From: Stappia sp. MMSF_3263
GTDB taxonomy: Bacteria > Pseudomonadota > Alphaproteobacteria > Rhizobiales > Stappiaceae
DNA length: 64,000 bases
Reading direction: 5' to 3'
Assembly: GCF_030733745.1 (NCBI RefSeq)
Contig: NZ_JASHIK010000025.1
Location: 1-64,000 of the forward strand
Shown here piece by piece: positions 54,432-63,841 of the stretch. Position 1 is the first letter of the stretch, and every line of letters begins with the position of its first letter. The translations under genes were made by a program, and so were the position numbers. Under the pieces are notes generated by a model. It searched no databases and was not told the origin of the DNA. It was given only the letters and a program-made list of their open reading frames with translations.

Positions 54432-55167
54432 TGGCGGGCCGGCGGGCGGCGGTCTCCCGACGGGCGGGCTGCACGCACTGCTGGCCTGGATGTCTCCTTC
54501 CTTCCCCGTTGGCGCTTACACCTACAGCCACGGTCTCGAGCGCGTCATCGAGGACGGAACCGTCTTCGACGCCGCCACCCTTTACGCCTGGCTCGACGGC
54601 GTGCTGCGCCACGGAGCGGGACGAAGCGATGCGGTGCTGCTGGTCCACGCCATGTCCGCCGCTACGCTGGGCGACGAGAAGGCGTTTCGCGAGTTGCTGG
54701 AGCTCTCGCTGGCGTTGCAGCCCTCGAGCGAACGCCGGCTCGAGGCCGGCGCACAGGGCGATGCCTTCGCCTCCGCCGTCGCCGCCGCCTGGGCTCCGCC
54801 CTTGGAGACGGCCGCCAGCCGGCTCTTCGCCCGGCTGACAACGGGCCCGGACGCGGTCCCGCGCGGTGGCTGGACCTATTGCGCGGCCCTTGCCGCGTCC
54901 GCGGCCGCCTGGGGCCTGCCGGCCGGCACGGTCGTCTCCGCCGGCCTGCATGCCTTCGCCGCCAATCTCGTGTCGGCGGCCGTGCGCGCCGTGCCGCTCG
55001 GCCAGACCGACGGCCAGCGCGTTCTCAGCCGGCTTGGAACCACCATTCGCATCGTCGCCGGGGAAGCTCTTCTCGCGCCCCTTTCCGACATTGGCGGCTG
55101 CGCCTTTGCCGCCGACATCGCCTCGATGAACCACGAGACCCAGTACACCCGCCTGTTCCGGTCATGA
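54421..55167 (+). CDS. ureF: Urease accessory protein UreF
   Basis: UreF, a helical GTPase-activating-like regulator of UreG. The 248-residue protein has [21 protein letters not shown] (key part [13 protein letters not shown] near 35), [18 protein letters not shown] near 57, and C-terminal [12 protein letters not shown] near 196, all conserved. It starts within the ureE end (11 bases overlap). The C-terminal [10 protein letters not shown] is typical. 40 bases before ureG. Confidence 0.95.
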   Translation: MTPDGGPAGGGLPTGGLHALLAWMSPSFPVGAYTYSHGLERVIEDGTVFDAATLYAWLDGVLRHGAGRSDAVLLVHAMSAATLGDEKAFRELLELSLALQPSSERRLEAGAQGDAFASAVAAAWAPPLETAASRLFARLTTGPDAVPRGGWTYCAALAASAAAWGLPAGTVVSAGLHAFAANLVSAAVRAVPLGQTDGQRVLSRLGTTIRIVAGEALLAPLSDIGGCAFAADIASMNHETQYTRLFRS

Positions 55168-55207
55168 GCCACCGGCAGCCCCGCACCGGACAACGAAGGA
55201 GCACTGC

Positions 55208-55831
55208 ATGACATCCCTGAACGGCCCCTTGCGCGTCGGCATCGGCGGTCCCGTCGGGTCCGGCAAGACGGCGCTGATGGACGCGCTGTGCAAGCGCCTG
55301 CGCGCAAGCTACGACATCGCCGCCATCACCAACGACATCTATACCAAGGAGGACGCCGAGTTCCTGACCCGCTCCGGCGCGCTGGCGCCCGAGCGCATTC
55401 GCGGCGTGGAGACCGGCGGTTGCCCGCACACGGCGATCCGCGAGGATGCCTCGATCAACCTGGCCGCCATCGCCGATCTGGAGGCAGCCTTTCCCGGTCT
55501 CGACCTGATCCTGATCGAGTCCGGCGGCGACAATCTCGCGGCGACATTCTCCCCGGAGCTTGCCGACCTGACGATCTACGTCATCGACGTCTCGGCCGGC
55601 GACAAGATCCCGCGCAAGGGCGGGCCCGGCATCACCCGCTCCGACCTGCTGGTCATCAACAAGACCGACCTTGCGCCGCTGGTCGGCGCCTCGCTCGAGG
55701 TGATGGACCGCGACTCCCGCTTGATGCGCAAGGAACGCCCCTTCGTCTTCACCAATGTCAAGGACGGCAAGGGTGTCGACGAGGTGCTGGCCTTCATCGT
55801 CGCGCGCGGCGGCCTTGCCGCCGCCGCCTGA
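55208..55831 (+). CDS. ureG: Urease accessory GTPase UreG
   Basis: The SIMIBI GTPase that powers nickel insertion. The 207-residue protein shows [18 protein letters not shown] near 12, [15 protein letters not shown] near 38, [16 protein letters not shown] near 66 (Cys-Pro-His nickel site), [19 protein letters not shown] near 96 and [11 protein letters not shown] near 148. Last gene of the operon; the convergent chaC begins to read 5 bases away and no terminator hairpin is visible. Confidence 0.97.
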   Translation: MTSLNGPLRVGIGGPVGSGKTALMDALCKRLRASYDIAAITNDIYTKEDAEFLTRSGALAPERIRGVETGGCPHTAIREDASINLAAIADLEAAFPGLDLILIESGGDNLAATFSPELADLTIYVIDVSAGDKIPRKGGPGITRSDLLVINKTDLAPLVGASLEVMDRDSRLMRKERPFVFTNVKDGKGVDEVLAFIVARGGLAAAA

Positions 55832-55836
55832 TCCTG

Positions 55837-56382
55837 TCAGCCGGCGGCTGCCGGCGCGGGCTGGCGCAGAAGCCGTCCCAGTTCCTCGAGGCCCCGGTCG
55901 CGGATGCCGAGTTCCGAAAGGTGGTCGACGGTGTTGAGCACGTAGTCGGGATTGGCCCCCGACTGGCCGACGCCGCCCCGAACCAGCTCGAGCTGGCGCT
56001 CCAGCGACAGGACGCCGGCATACTGCGGATGGGCGCGGTCGACAAGATAGGTGAGCGCGGTGACCGGTTCGGCCGGCCCGCCGGCCAGGCGCACCCGCCG
56101 ATGCGCCTCCAGATAGACCATGGTCGCCTGCTCGCGCTCGCGCAGATAGGCCACTACGGAATCGCGGTTGCGACCGGCGACACGGAACGCCATGCCCCGG
56201 CAGGCTCCGCCCCGATCGAGCCCGAGGACGAGGCCCGGCCGCGTCTGCGTGCCCCGATGAACCCAGGAAAAGATGCAGAGCGAGCGATGCGCGCCATTGA
56301 GCAGCGCCGGCACCGCCTCCTCGAACTCGAAACCCGGCCGCCACATCAGCGAGCCGTAGCCGAACACCCACAGATCCTGCAT
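55837..56382 (-). CDS. Gamma-glutamylcyclotransferase ChaC-like
   Basis: A 181-residue ChaC family enzyme, which breaks glutathione to 5-oxoproline and Cys-Gly. WVFGYGSLMWRPGFEFEEAV holds the substrate loop YGSLMWRPG near 10; CIFSWVHRGTQTRPGLVLGLDRGG near 35 (part), and the catalytic Glu in VAYLREREQATMVY near 88 is at the expected place. AAGGG lies about 8 bases before the ATG; ATG codons further upstream are possible but add nonconserved residues. Convergent with ureG. Confidence 0.88.
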   Translation of the reverse strand: MQDLWVFGYGSLMWRPGFEFEEAVPALLNGAHRSLCIFSWVHRGTQTRPGLVLGLDRGGACRGMAFRVAGRNRDSVVAYLREREQATMVYLEAHRRVRLAGGPAEPVTALTYLVDRAHPQYAGVLSLERQLELVRGGVGQSGANPDYVLNTVDHLSELGIRDRGLEELGRLLRQPAPAAAG

Positions 56383-56547
56383 CCCAGTCCCTTGCGGCTT
56401 CATTGCAATCGACAGCAAACGCCCTAGCAAGCCGTCTCGCCCATGGCAACCGCCACCGCGACAGGGTCGGCCCGCGGCTTCCGCCTTGAATTCACCGCCA
56501 CGCCATGCTTACAGGCATGCAATCGTCCATCCAGCGAAAGACCGTCC

Positions 56548-57594
56548 ATGCCCGACACGCCGGCCAGTACCGAATCCGCCGCCCCGCAAGCGCCCAGGCG
56601 CAAGGGCTCGCGGCGTGGCTACATTTGGCTCATCGCCCTCGTGGTGCTGGGTATCGCCTTGTGGAGCGCCTACTGGACCGTTGCCCGCGGCATGGCGGTG
56701 GATGTCCTGCGCAATGTCACCGAGGCGGCCCGCATCGAAGGGGGAGAGATCGCCTGCGGCGGCCAGCGCCTCGGCGGATTCCCGTTCCACCTGCAGCTCG
56801 ATTGCGCGCCGCTCTCGCTCCGTTCGCCGCGCGGCGAAAGCGCCGGCTTCGACGCCTTCCGCGCCGTGGCCCTGGCCTACAATCCCTGGCATGTGATCCT
56901 TGAGGCGGAGAGCCCGGCGGCCATGGAGTTCGCCCCGGCAAGCCGGCTCGCCGGCACCTGGGAGACGGCACGGGCGAGCTTTCGCGTCGGCACCTCTTCG
57001 GTCGAACGTGCCGATATCGAGCTGACCGCGCCGGACCTGGCGCTTGCGCTTCCGGGACTGGACGCAGAGCTCGCCGCCTCGAGCGCCAGCCTTCACCTTC
57101 GCCAGACGCCGCAACGGGTGAGCGATGCGGACATCGCCGTCGCGCTGAGCGGCGCGGCCCTGCCTGGTGCGGCGCTTGTCCTGGATGCCCGGGCAAGCCT
57201 CACGCTGAAGGGCGGCGCCGTGTTGCTCTCTGGGCGCGGTGCCGACCTGATCGCCTTGCTGAAAAACGAGGAGGCGGTCGAGGTGAGCGAGGTGCGCGTT
57301 TCCTCCGGCGAGGTGACCGTGGCCGCCGCCGGCACCTTGTGGATCGATCCGGCCGGCCGCCTCAACGGCTCCCTGCCGCTGACCATTGCCGGCGCCGACA
57401 AGCTGCCGGCGCTGCTCGCGCCCTATTTCCCCGAAGGCTCGAACGTACCGGCAAGCCTTGCCGGGGCGGTGATGGGTTTCGGCAAGCCGGCCGAACTCGA
57501 CGGCGCGCCGGCGGTTACCGTGCCCCTCGCCTTTGACGCGGGCAACGCCCGCATCGGCATCATTCCCCTTGGAGCGGTTCCGCCCTTGCGCTGA
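56548..57594 (+). CDS. DUF2125 domain protein
   Basis: A 348-residue protein of the alphaproteobacterial DUF2125 family: N-terminal membrane anchor at about 22-45 (GYIWLIALVVLGIALWSAYW), then an extracytoplasmic beta-rich domain (CGGQRLGGFPFHLQLDCAPLSL within, near 70-90, with a Cys pair). The end is a repeated beta pattern. Function unknown. The ATG at MPDTPASTES is preferred; a longer reading exists. Convergent with the GNAT gene. Confidence 0.88.
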   Translation: MPDTPASTESAAPQAPRRKGSRRGYIWLIALVVLGIALWSAYWTVARGMAVDVLRNVTEAARIEGGEIACGGQRLGGFPFHLQLDCAPLSLRSPRGESAGFDAFRAVALAYNPWHVILEAESPAAMEFAPASRLAGTWETARASFRVGTSSVERADIELTAPDLALALPGLDAELAASSASLHLRQTPQRVSDADIAVALSGAALPGAALVLDARASLTLKGGAVLLSGRGADLIALLKNEEAVEVSEVRVSSGEVTVAAAGTLWIDPAGRLNGSLPLTIAGADKLPALLAPYFPEGSNVPASLAGAVMGFGKPAELDGAPAVTVPLAFDAGNARIGIIPLGAVPPLR

Positions 57595-57618
57595 GGTGCG
57601 CGGGGACGGGCGATCGGA

Positions 57619-58080
57619 TCACTCGGCGCCGCCGCGCTCGATCGCCAGCACGTAGCCCTTCCAGTCGGCCGGTTCGGCGATCTGGTCGTAGAGCGCCACG
57701 GCCGGCACGTTCTTGCCGGGAACGATCCAGCGCAATTCGTACCAGCCGCGCTTGCCGCCCTCGCTGACCAGCCACTCGATCATCCGCCGGGCGAGCCCCT
57801 TGTTGCGGGCGTCCGGATGAACGTAGATCTCGTCGAGCTGTCCCGTGCGCAGCCCCGAGACGATCTCGGGCAGGTCGAAATAGATGGCGAAGCCGACAAG
57901 CCGTCCGTCCGTCTCCACGCCGATCACCTCGGCGGTGCGGTCGCCCAGGATGCGCTCGGCGTAGAACTGGTCGGGACGGCGCGGCGCGCCGCGCTTCAGC
58001 GCCTGCGCATATTCCGCGATGAGCGGGGCGAGCGACAGGGCATCGTCGGGGCCGAGCTGCTTGATGGCGATCTTGCTCAT
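57619..58080 (-). CDS. GNAT family N-acetyltransferase
   Basis: A 153-residue GNAT domain. Acetyl-CoA binding pattern is VHPDARNKGLARRMIEWLVSEG, with the core R/N-x-x-G-x-G/A seen as DARNKGLARRM near 96, preceded by GQLDEIYV and followed by WKGYVLAIE. The acceptor cannot be named. 88 bases downstream of the HD-GYP gene on the same strand, so they may share a transcript. Confidence 0.88.
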   Translation of the reverse strand: MSKIAIKQLGPDDALSLAPLIAEYAQALKRGAPRRPDQFYAERILGDRTAEVIGVETDGRLVGFAIYFDLPEIVSGLRTGQLDEIYVHPDARNKGLARRMIEWLVSEGGKRGWYELRWIVPGKNVPAVALYDQIAEPADWKGYVLAIERGGAE

Positions 58081-58168
58081 GAAATCTCCGAGAAAGGATG
58101 ACAGCCCCGCGAAGGGCCGAACCGGGTCGACACCTTCCCCGAATGGCACGGAGATTTCAACTGCCCGC

Positions 58169-59557
58169 TTACGCCGCGACTGCGGCATCCAGGCGCGCGA
58201 GCCCCGCCTTGAGCGCGGCGACGCAACCGGCATCGAAGGCGATGCCAGTATCCTTGTCGAGAATGGCCAGCGCCTGCGCGATCGGCATCGCCGCCCGGTA
58301 GGGTCGTTCCGCCGACAGGGCGTCGAAGACATCGGCCACCGTCAGGATGCGCGCTTCCAGGCAGATCTCCTCGCCCTTCAGGCCGTAAGGGTAGCCCTTG
58401 CCGTCGAGGCGTTCGTGATGAGCGCCCGCCACCGGGGCAATGTCGGCGAAGGCCGAGACCCGCTCCAGAATGCGTTCGCTGTGATAGGAATGGCTGCGGA
58501 TCGCCGCCCATTCCGCCTCGTCCAGCTTTCCGGGCTTGTCGAGCACCTGGTTGCTGACGCCGAGCTTGCCGAGATCGTGCAGCAATGCCGCCCGGCGCAA
58601 CCAGCGGCGATGATCGTCGGACAGCCCGAGTTCCTCGGCGATCAGGTCCGTGTAGAGCGTCACCCGGTTGGAATGGTCGGCCGTATAGGGGCTCTTTGCG
58701 TCGACGACATCGGAAAAGGCCTCCGCCACCTCGTCGAGATAGTCCTCGTCGACCAACTGGACCTGCATCGCGGGGGCCATGGCGAACACCTCGCCGGCCA
58801 GGTCCCGCGATCCGAGCCGCTCCCAGAATTTCGGCCGCTCCGCCACCGCCAGAAACGCCGCGACAAGGTCCGGAGCGAACCAGCCGCCGGCACGTGCCGC
58901 GATCTCGGCCGTGGCCGCCTCCCGGCCATGTTCCTGGAAGAAGACGTCGGCGACCTGGGAAAGCAATGCGATGCTTGCCACAAGCGGGATCGCCTCGCCG
59001 GAAAGCCCTTGCGGCTTTCCCGATCCGTCCCAATGCTCGTCCAGCGACCTGATCCCGTCCTGGACAGCTTCGGAAAAGCGCATCTTGGCGGCGATGTCGG
59101 CGCCGCGATGGCAGCGCGTCTCGATCAGGTCGCGGGAGATTTCGCCGCCGTTCTGGAGAATGTGCACGATGGCGCGAATGCGCTCGCTGAGACCGGATTT
59201 CATCCCGGTTTTCCTGAAGACGAAGCGAAGGGCGGCACTCAGCGAGCCGTCGATCGTCTTGAAATCGCGCTTGAAGGTGATGTCGTCGGCGATATAGAGC
59301 TCGCAGATGCGCGCCGCATTGCTGCTGCAGCCCAGATCCTTCAGAAGCAGCGTGTAGTAGAGATCGGCCCGCGCCTGCGCCTCAAGGCCGAGTTCCGCGC
59401 CCACGGCCGAACCGATCCAGCAACAGCGGATGCAATGTCCCTCGGGCTGTCCCTCCGTCATGTCGAGCGCATAACTGAGAGAGCCGAGCAGCTCGGCCAG
59501 ATCAAGCTTCCGGCCTGCCCGCTGGCGGGCGCTGTCCAGATAGTGACTGCGAACCAT
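58169..59557 (-). CDS. HD-GYP phosphohydrolase with degenerate N-terminal copy
   Basis: A 462-residue protein with two HD-GYP-like halves. The C-terminal half (275-455) is intact: HDLGK at 327-331, a His pair at 380-381 (HHERLDGKGYP) with the GYP motif at 388-390, so it may hydrolyse cyclic di-GMP. The N-terminal half has EGH at 39-41 but KDLG in place of HDLG near 73, and HWDGSGKPQG (175-184) in place of HxRxDGxGYP, so it probably lacks activity and may bind regulation ligands. No LuxR-type DNA-binding domain is present at the end, though related two-copy proteins sometimes carry one. Confidence 0.87.
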   Translation of the reverse strand: MVRSHYLDSARQRAGRKLDLAELLGSLSYALDMTEGQPEGHCIRCCWIGSAVGAELGLEAQARADLYYTLLLKDLGCSSNAARICELYIADDITFKRDFKTIDGSLSAALRFVFRKTGMKSGLSERIRAIVHILQNGGEISRDLIETRCHRGADIAAKMRFSEAVQDGIRSLDEHWDGSGKPQGLSGEAIPLVASIALLSQVADVFFQEHGREAATAEIAARAGGWFAPDLVAAFLAVAERPKFWERLGSRDLAGEVFAMAPAMQVQLVDEDYLDEVAEAFSDVVDAKSPYTADHSNRVTLYTDLIAEELGLSDDHRRWLRRAALLHDLGKLGVSNQVLDKPGKLDEAEWAAIRSHSYHSERILERVSAFADIAPVAGAHHERLDGKGYPYGLKGEEICLEARILTVADVFDALSAERPYRAAMPIAQALAILDKDTGIAFDAGCVAALKAGLARLDAAVAA

Positions 59558-59728
59558 GCCGCCTCCCTAGCCTTTCCGCCGGATATCGACGACGGGTGAA
59601 GATAGTTCGAACAAGCTAATGTTCTGTAACGCAGGCCGGGCGCGTGGCGCGTCCTGCAATTGACGGGCACGGGCGCGCCGGACATAGTCGCGCTCCCGCA
59701 TCTTCCCGTCGCCAAGCCGGAACCCGCC

Positions 59729-60646
59729 ATGTCCACTCCCGCAACCCGCCTGCGTGCCACGATGATCGGCCTGACGGCCGTTCTCATGTGGTCGACGCTC
59801 GGCCTGTTCGGAGCGGCATCCGGCAACGTGCCACCGTTCCTGCTCAATGCCCTGTGCTTCGGCATGTCCGGCGTTGCGGCAGCCGCCTGGCTCGCGGCGC
59901 GCGGCCGCCTCGCCCTGATGCGGCAACCGCCGGGTGTCCTGGCCTTCGGCATTCTCGGACTGTTCGGCTTCCACTTCTTCTATTTCACCGCGATCCGCAA
60001 CGCCCCGCCCGTTGACGCCAACCTGATCAACTACACCTGGCCGCTGCTGATCGTCGTGTTCTCCGCCTTCCTGCCGGGTGAAAGGCTGAAGGCGCATCAC
60101 ATCCTCGGCACGCTTCTCGGGCTTGTCGGCGCTGCCCTTCTCGTCACCCGCGGCAAGGGACTGGCGCTCGACGCAGCCCAGGTGCCGGGCTATCTCGCCG
60201 CCTGCGCATCGGCGCTCTTCTGGTCGAGCTATTCCGTTCTCTCGCGACGTCTGGGCGCCGTGCCGACCGAGGCTGTCGCCGGCTTCTGCCTCGGCACATC
60301 GCTTCTCTCGCTTGCCGCTCATTTCGCCTTCGAGACGACGGTCTGGCCGCAGGGCGCGGGCGAATGGGGCGCCGTCGTCGCACTGGCCGCCTTTCCAGTC
60401 GGGCTTGCCTTCTTCGTCTGGGACCACGGGGTCAAGCGCGGCGATATCCAGGTGCTGGGCGCCGGGGCCTATGCCGCGCCGCTGCTCTCCACGCTCCTGC
60501 TCATCGCCTTCGGGTTCGGCGAGTTCACGCTCGTTGTCGGGCTTGCCTGCGGCCTCGTCACGGGCGGCGCGCTCATCGCCGCGCGCGACATGTTTTTCCC
60601 CGGCTCGACGAAAAGACGACTGGCCGAAGACGGAACCAGCCCTTAG
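59729..60646 (+). CDS. EamA/DMT superfamily transporter
   Basis: A 305-residue membrane protein with ten hydrophobic segments in two EamA repeats (about 8-140 and 160-285). Motifs such as VLMWSTLGLFGAASGNVPP and LINYTWPLLIVVFSAFLPGERL are those of drug/metabolite transporters. Substrate unknown. The ATG at MSTPATRLRA is preceded by weak AAGCCGGAA. The 171-base gap to the divergent HD-GYP gene holds no gene. Confidence 0.88.
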   Translation: MSTPATRLRATMIGLTAVLMWSTLGLFGAASGNVPPFLLNALCFGMSGVAAAAWLAARGRLALMRQPPGVLAFGILGLFGFHFFYFTAIRNAPPVDANLINYTWPLLIVVFSAFLPGERLKAHHILGTLLGLVGAALLVTRGKGLALDAAQVPGYLAACASALFWSSYSVLSRRLGAVPTEAVAGFCLGTSLLSLAAHFAFETTVWPQGAGEWGAVVALAAFPVGLAFFVWDHGVKRGDIQVLGAGAYAAPLLSTLLLIAFGFGEFTLVVGLACGLVTGGALIAARDMFFPGSTKRRLAEDGTSP

Positions 60647-60760
60647 ACGGAAACAAAAGGCGCGGCGCGCGGCGCTCCGGCAAGCCGTGACGGCGCCGCG
60701 AGACGGGCAACGCAGGACAGCCCTGACAGCGCCGGACAAAAGCGAAGGAGCCGAGGCCGA

Positions 60761-61654
60761 ATGACACGAGAAGCCACCATCCGCCCCCGCCGCAGCGTGC
60801 TCTACATGCCGGGTTCCAACGCCCGTGCCCTGGAAAAGGCGAAGACGCTCGATGTCGATGCGCTGATCCTCGATCTCGAGGACGCTGTTGCCCCCGATGC
60901 GAAGGACATCGCCCGCGATCAGGTCCGCGACGCACTCGCCGGTGGCGGCTACGGATCGCGTGAACTCGTCATTCGCGTCAACGGGCCCGCCACGCCCTGG
61001 GGAGCCGCAGATCTCGACATGGCGATCGCCGCGAGGCCGGATGCGATCCTGCTGCCCAAAGTGTCATCGCCCGCGGATCTGGAACGCGTCGCCCACAAGC
61101 TCAATGCCGCCCGCATACCCGCGCGCACCGCGCTCTGGGCGATGATGGAAACGCCGCTCGCCATGCTCAATGCCGCCGCGATCGCCGCCTCCGCCGCCAA
61201 TCCGGAGACGCGGCTTTCCTGCTTCGTCATGGGCACCAACGATCTCGCCAAGGAAACGCGCGCCGCGCTCGTGCCGGGCCGCGCGCCGATGCGTCCCTGG
61301 CTGATGACCTGTGTCGCCGCGGCCCGCGCCTACGGCATCGACATTGTCGACGGCGTCTACAACACGCTCGACGACGAGGCGGGTTTTGCCGCCGAGTGCC
61401 GCGAGGGCGTGGAGATGGGCATGGACGGCAAGACGCTGATCCATCCCAGGCAAGTCGCCCCCTGCAATGCCGCCTTCTCGCCGGCGGACGAGGACATCTC
61501 CTGGGCGCGGCGCATCATCGCCGAATTCGCAAAACCGGAGAACGCCGCCAAGGGCGCCCTCCAGGTCGAGGGCCGGATGGTCGAGCGACTGCACGCGCAG
61601 ATGGGCGCAAGGCTCGTCGCCATCGCCGATGCGATCGCCGCCCGGGGCCAGTGA
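60761..61654 (+). CDS. HpcH/HpaI family CoA-ester lyase (malyl/citramalyl-CoA type)
   Basis: A 297-residue member of the CitE-like group of HpcH/HpaI aldolases, acting on beta-hydroxyacyl-CoA such as malyl-, beta-methylmalyl- or citramalyl-CoA. RSVLYMPGSNARALEKA with the CoA-binding Arg near 11, LDLEDAVAPDAK near 37 with metal Asp/Glu, LPKVSSPADLE, MMETPLAML with catalytic Glu and MGTNDLAKETRAAL with the metal Asp near 163 are present. It may serve the ethylmalonyl-CoA pathway, or act as malyl-CoA thioesterase (Mcl2-like), since length fits the latter. GAGGC-type site precedes the ATG. Confidence 0.85.
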   Translation: MTREATIRPRRSVLYMPGSNARALEKAKTLDVDALILDLEDAVAPDAKDIARDQVRDALAGGGYGSRELVIRVNGPATPWGAADLDMAIAARPDAILLPKVSSPADLERVAHKLNAARIPARTALWAMMETPLAMLNAAAIAASAANPETRLSCFVMGTNDLAKETRAALVPGRAPMRPWLMTCVAAARAYGIDIVDGVYNTLDDEAGFAAECREGVEMGMDGKTLIHPRQVAPCNAAFSPADEDISWARRIIAEFAKPENAAKGALQVEGRMVERLHAQMGARLVAIADAIAARGQ

Positions 61655-61689
61655 CACCACACCCGAACAATCGAACGGAAGATCAGATC

Positions 61690-61896
61690 ATGAAACTCTA
61701 CCGCTTCATCACCGGCCCCGACGACAGCGCCTTCTGCCACCGGGTCACCGCCGCGCTCAACAAGGGCTGGATGTTGCAGGGCTCGCCGCAGCTGTCCTTC
61801 GACGCCGTGCGCGGCGTCACGATTTGCGGCCAGGCGGTCGTCAAGGAGGTCGAGGGCGTCGACTACACGCCCGACATCAAGCTCGGCGACTACTGA
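61690..61896 (+). CDS. DUF1737 small protein
   Basis: A 68-residue protein of the DUF1737 family: MKLYRFITGPDDSAFCHRVTAALNKGW, FDAVRGVTICGQAVVKEV and a C-terminal DYTPDIKLGDY (given in short pieces). Function unknown; widespread in alphaproteobacteria. It follows the CoA-ester lyase gene after 35 bases and converges with yciB. Confidence 0.83.
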   Translation: MKLYRFITGPDDSAFCHRVTAALNKGWMLQGSPQLSFDAVRGVTICGQAVVKEVEGVDYTPDIKLGDY

Positions 61897-61900
61897 GGCG

Positions 61901-62560
61901 CTACTGGCGGGGGTCTTTCCCGCCCGCGTCGCGCTCGCCGTCCAGCGTGTGGCGCTGGATCAGCGGCAGTTGCGACAAGGTGAAGGCGATGGTGATCGGC
62001 ATCACGCCGAACACCTTGAACGACACCCAGAAATCGGTCGAGAAGCTGCGCCAGACCACTTCGTTGACAAGCGCCAGGAAGAAGAAGAAGACGCCCCATC
62101 GGAATGTCAGCTTGCGCCAACCCTCGTCGTCGAGCCGGAAGACGCTGTCGAAGACATAGCCAAGCAGCGATTTCCCGAAGAAAAGCCCCCCGAGCAGCAC
62201 CGTCCCGAACAGGACGTTGACGATGGTCGGCTTCAGCTTGATGAACAGCTCGTCATGCAGCCACAGCGTCAGCGCGCCGAAGACCAGCACCACGACGCCG
62301 GAAACGACCGGCATCACCGGCAGCCGGCGCGTCAAGGCGTAGGAAACGATCAGCGATGCGCTGATCGCCACCATGAAGACGGCGGTGGCCAGGAAGATCG
62401 GGTCGCCGATCGAGGCCAGCAGCGGAAACCGTTCGGCCAGCGCCTCGCCCCGCGCGTTGGCGAAGAAGAACAGGACGAGAGGCCCCAGCTCCAGCACCAG
62501 TTTCAAAAGCGGCGCCAGTTCCTTGCGGTCGGCAGCGTTGGGACCGTGCTCGAATTCCAT
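61901..62560 (-). CDS. yciB: Septation protein A (YciB/IspZ)
   Basis: A 219-residue inner membrane protein of the intracellular septation protein A family, with five or six membrane segments ([57 protein letters not shown] in parts). The family motif [14 protein letters not shown] near 106 is clear. It contributes to envelope and division integrity. Its ATG overlaps the ftsY stop by one base (TGATG), a translational coupling. Confidence 0.92.
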   Translation of the reverse strand: MEFEHGPNAADRKELAPLLKLVLELGPLVLFFFANARGEALAERFPLLASIGDPIFLATAVFMVAISASLIVSYALTRRLPVMPVVSGVVVLVFGALTLWLHDELFIKLKPTIVNVLFGTVLLGGLFFGKSLLGYVFDSVFRLDDEGWRKLTFRWGVFFFFLALVNEVVWRSFSTDFWVSFKVFGVMPITIAFTLSQLPLIQRHTLDGERDAGGKDPRQ

Positions 62561-63837
62561 CAGCTGCCCGCTCCCTTGCCGGCGATTGCGTTGGCGAAGT
62601 CCTCGGCGGTGAATGGCTCGAGATCCTCGACCCCCTCGCCCACGCCGATGAAGTGAACCGGCAGCTTGTGCCGGGCCGCGATGGCCACAAGGATGCCGCC
62701 GCGCGCGGTGCCGTCCAGCTTGGTCATGACGAGACCCGTGACGCCGGCCGTGCGGCCGAAGATCTCGACCTGGTTCATGGCATTCTGCCCGGTCGTCGCG
62801 TCCAGCGTCAAAAGCACGCTGTGCGGGGCGGACGGATCGTGCTTGCGGATCACGCGCACGACCTTTTCCAGCTCCGCCATCAGCTCGGCCCGGTTCTGCA
62901 GCCGTCCGGCCGTATCGATCATAAGCACGTCGCACTTCGCCTCGCGCGCCGCCTGCATCGCGTCGAAAACGAGGCCCGCGGCATCCGCGCCGGTGTCGCG
63001 CGCGATCACATCGGCGCCGGTCCTCGCGCCCCAGATCTTCAACTGCTCGACGGCGGCCGCGCGGAACGTGTCGCCGGCGGCCAGCATCACCTTGCGCCCC
63101 TCCGCCGCGAACTTGGCGGACAGCTTGCCGATGGTCGTTGTCTTGCCGGTGCCGTTGACGCCGACGACAAGCACCACATGCGGCGACAGCGAGGCATCGA
63201 TCGTCAGCGGCAGGGCGACGGGTGCCAGCACCTTGGCAACTTCCTCCGCCAGGATCCGCCTGACCTCGTCCGGCGCGATCTGCTTGTCGAAACGGCCCTC
63301 GGCGATCCGCTCGGTGATCGTCATCGCGGTCTCGACGCCCAGATCAGACTGGATCAAAAGGTCCTCGAGCTCCTCCAGCGTCGCGGCATCGAGCTTGCGC
63401 TTGGTGAACAGCGAGGTGATGCCGCCGGTCAGCGAGGACGAGGACCGCGACAGGCCGGCGGTCAGGCGCGACAGCCAGGAGCCGCGCGGCGCGGCTCCCG
63501 CATCCGCGGCGACAGCGACAGCGTCCGCCGGCACTTCCGCGCTCTCCCGGTCCGGTTCCGTCTCTGTCGGCACGTCCTGCAAGACGGCTGCGGCCGATGC
63601 CGCTTCCTCTTGCAGGCCGCTTGCCGGGGAGGCGTCCCGCCCGTCCGGCAGCCCGTCGCCGGAGTTCTCGTTACCCGTCTCGTTGCCGGGTGCGTCGATC
63701 GCCTCATCCGGTGCGGCGACAGGCGCCTCCCCCGCGTCCGGAGCCGTCTTCGCGGCCTCGTCCTGCGTTTCGGGGCGCGAGGGCTCGTCCCGTCCGCCGA
63801 AGAGGCGTCCGAGGAAGCCGCGCTTTTGCTCGCTCAT
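62560..63837 (-). CDS. ftsY: Signal recognition particle receptor FtsY
   Basis: FtsY is the membrane receptor for SRP. The 425-residue protein has an acidic N-terminal A region (1-110, Glu/Asp/Ala-rich), the N domain with [12 protein letters not shown] near 160 and the G domain: [15 protein letters not shown] near 227, [13 protein letters not shown] near 257, [16 protein letters not shown] near 307 and [10 protein letters not shown] near 372. The ATG at [15 protein letters not shown] is the family start. It is followed by yciB and starts 4 bases after mtaB; ffh is 39 kb away. Confidence 0.96.
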   Translation of the reverse strand: MSEQKRGFLGRLFGGRDEPSRPETQDEAAKTAPDAGEAPVAAPDEAIDAPGNETGNENSGDGLPDGRDASPASGLQEEAASAAAVLQDVPTETEPDRESAEVPADAVAVAADAGAAPRGSWLSRLTAGLSRSSSSLTGGITSLFTKRKLDAATLEELEDLLIQSDLGVETAMTITERIAEGRFDKQIAPDEVRRILAEEVAKVLAPVALPLTIDASLSPHVVLVVGVNGTGKTTTIGKLSAKFAAEGRKVMLAAGDTFRAAAVEQLKIWGARTGADVIARDTGADAAGLVFDAMQAAREAKCDVLMIDTAGRLQNRAELMAELEKVVRVIRKHDPSAPHSVLLTLDATTGQNAMNQVEIFGRTAGVTGLVMTKLDGTARGGILVAIAARHKLPVHFIGVGEGVEDLEPFTAEDFANAIAGKGAGS

Positions 63838-63841
63838 GCCG

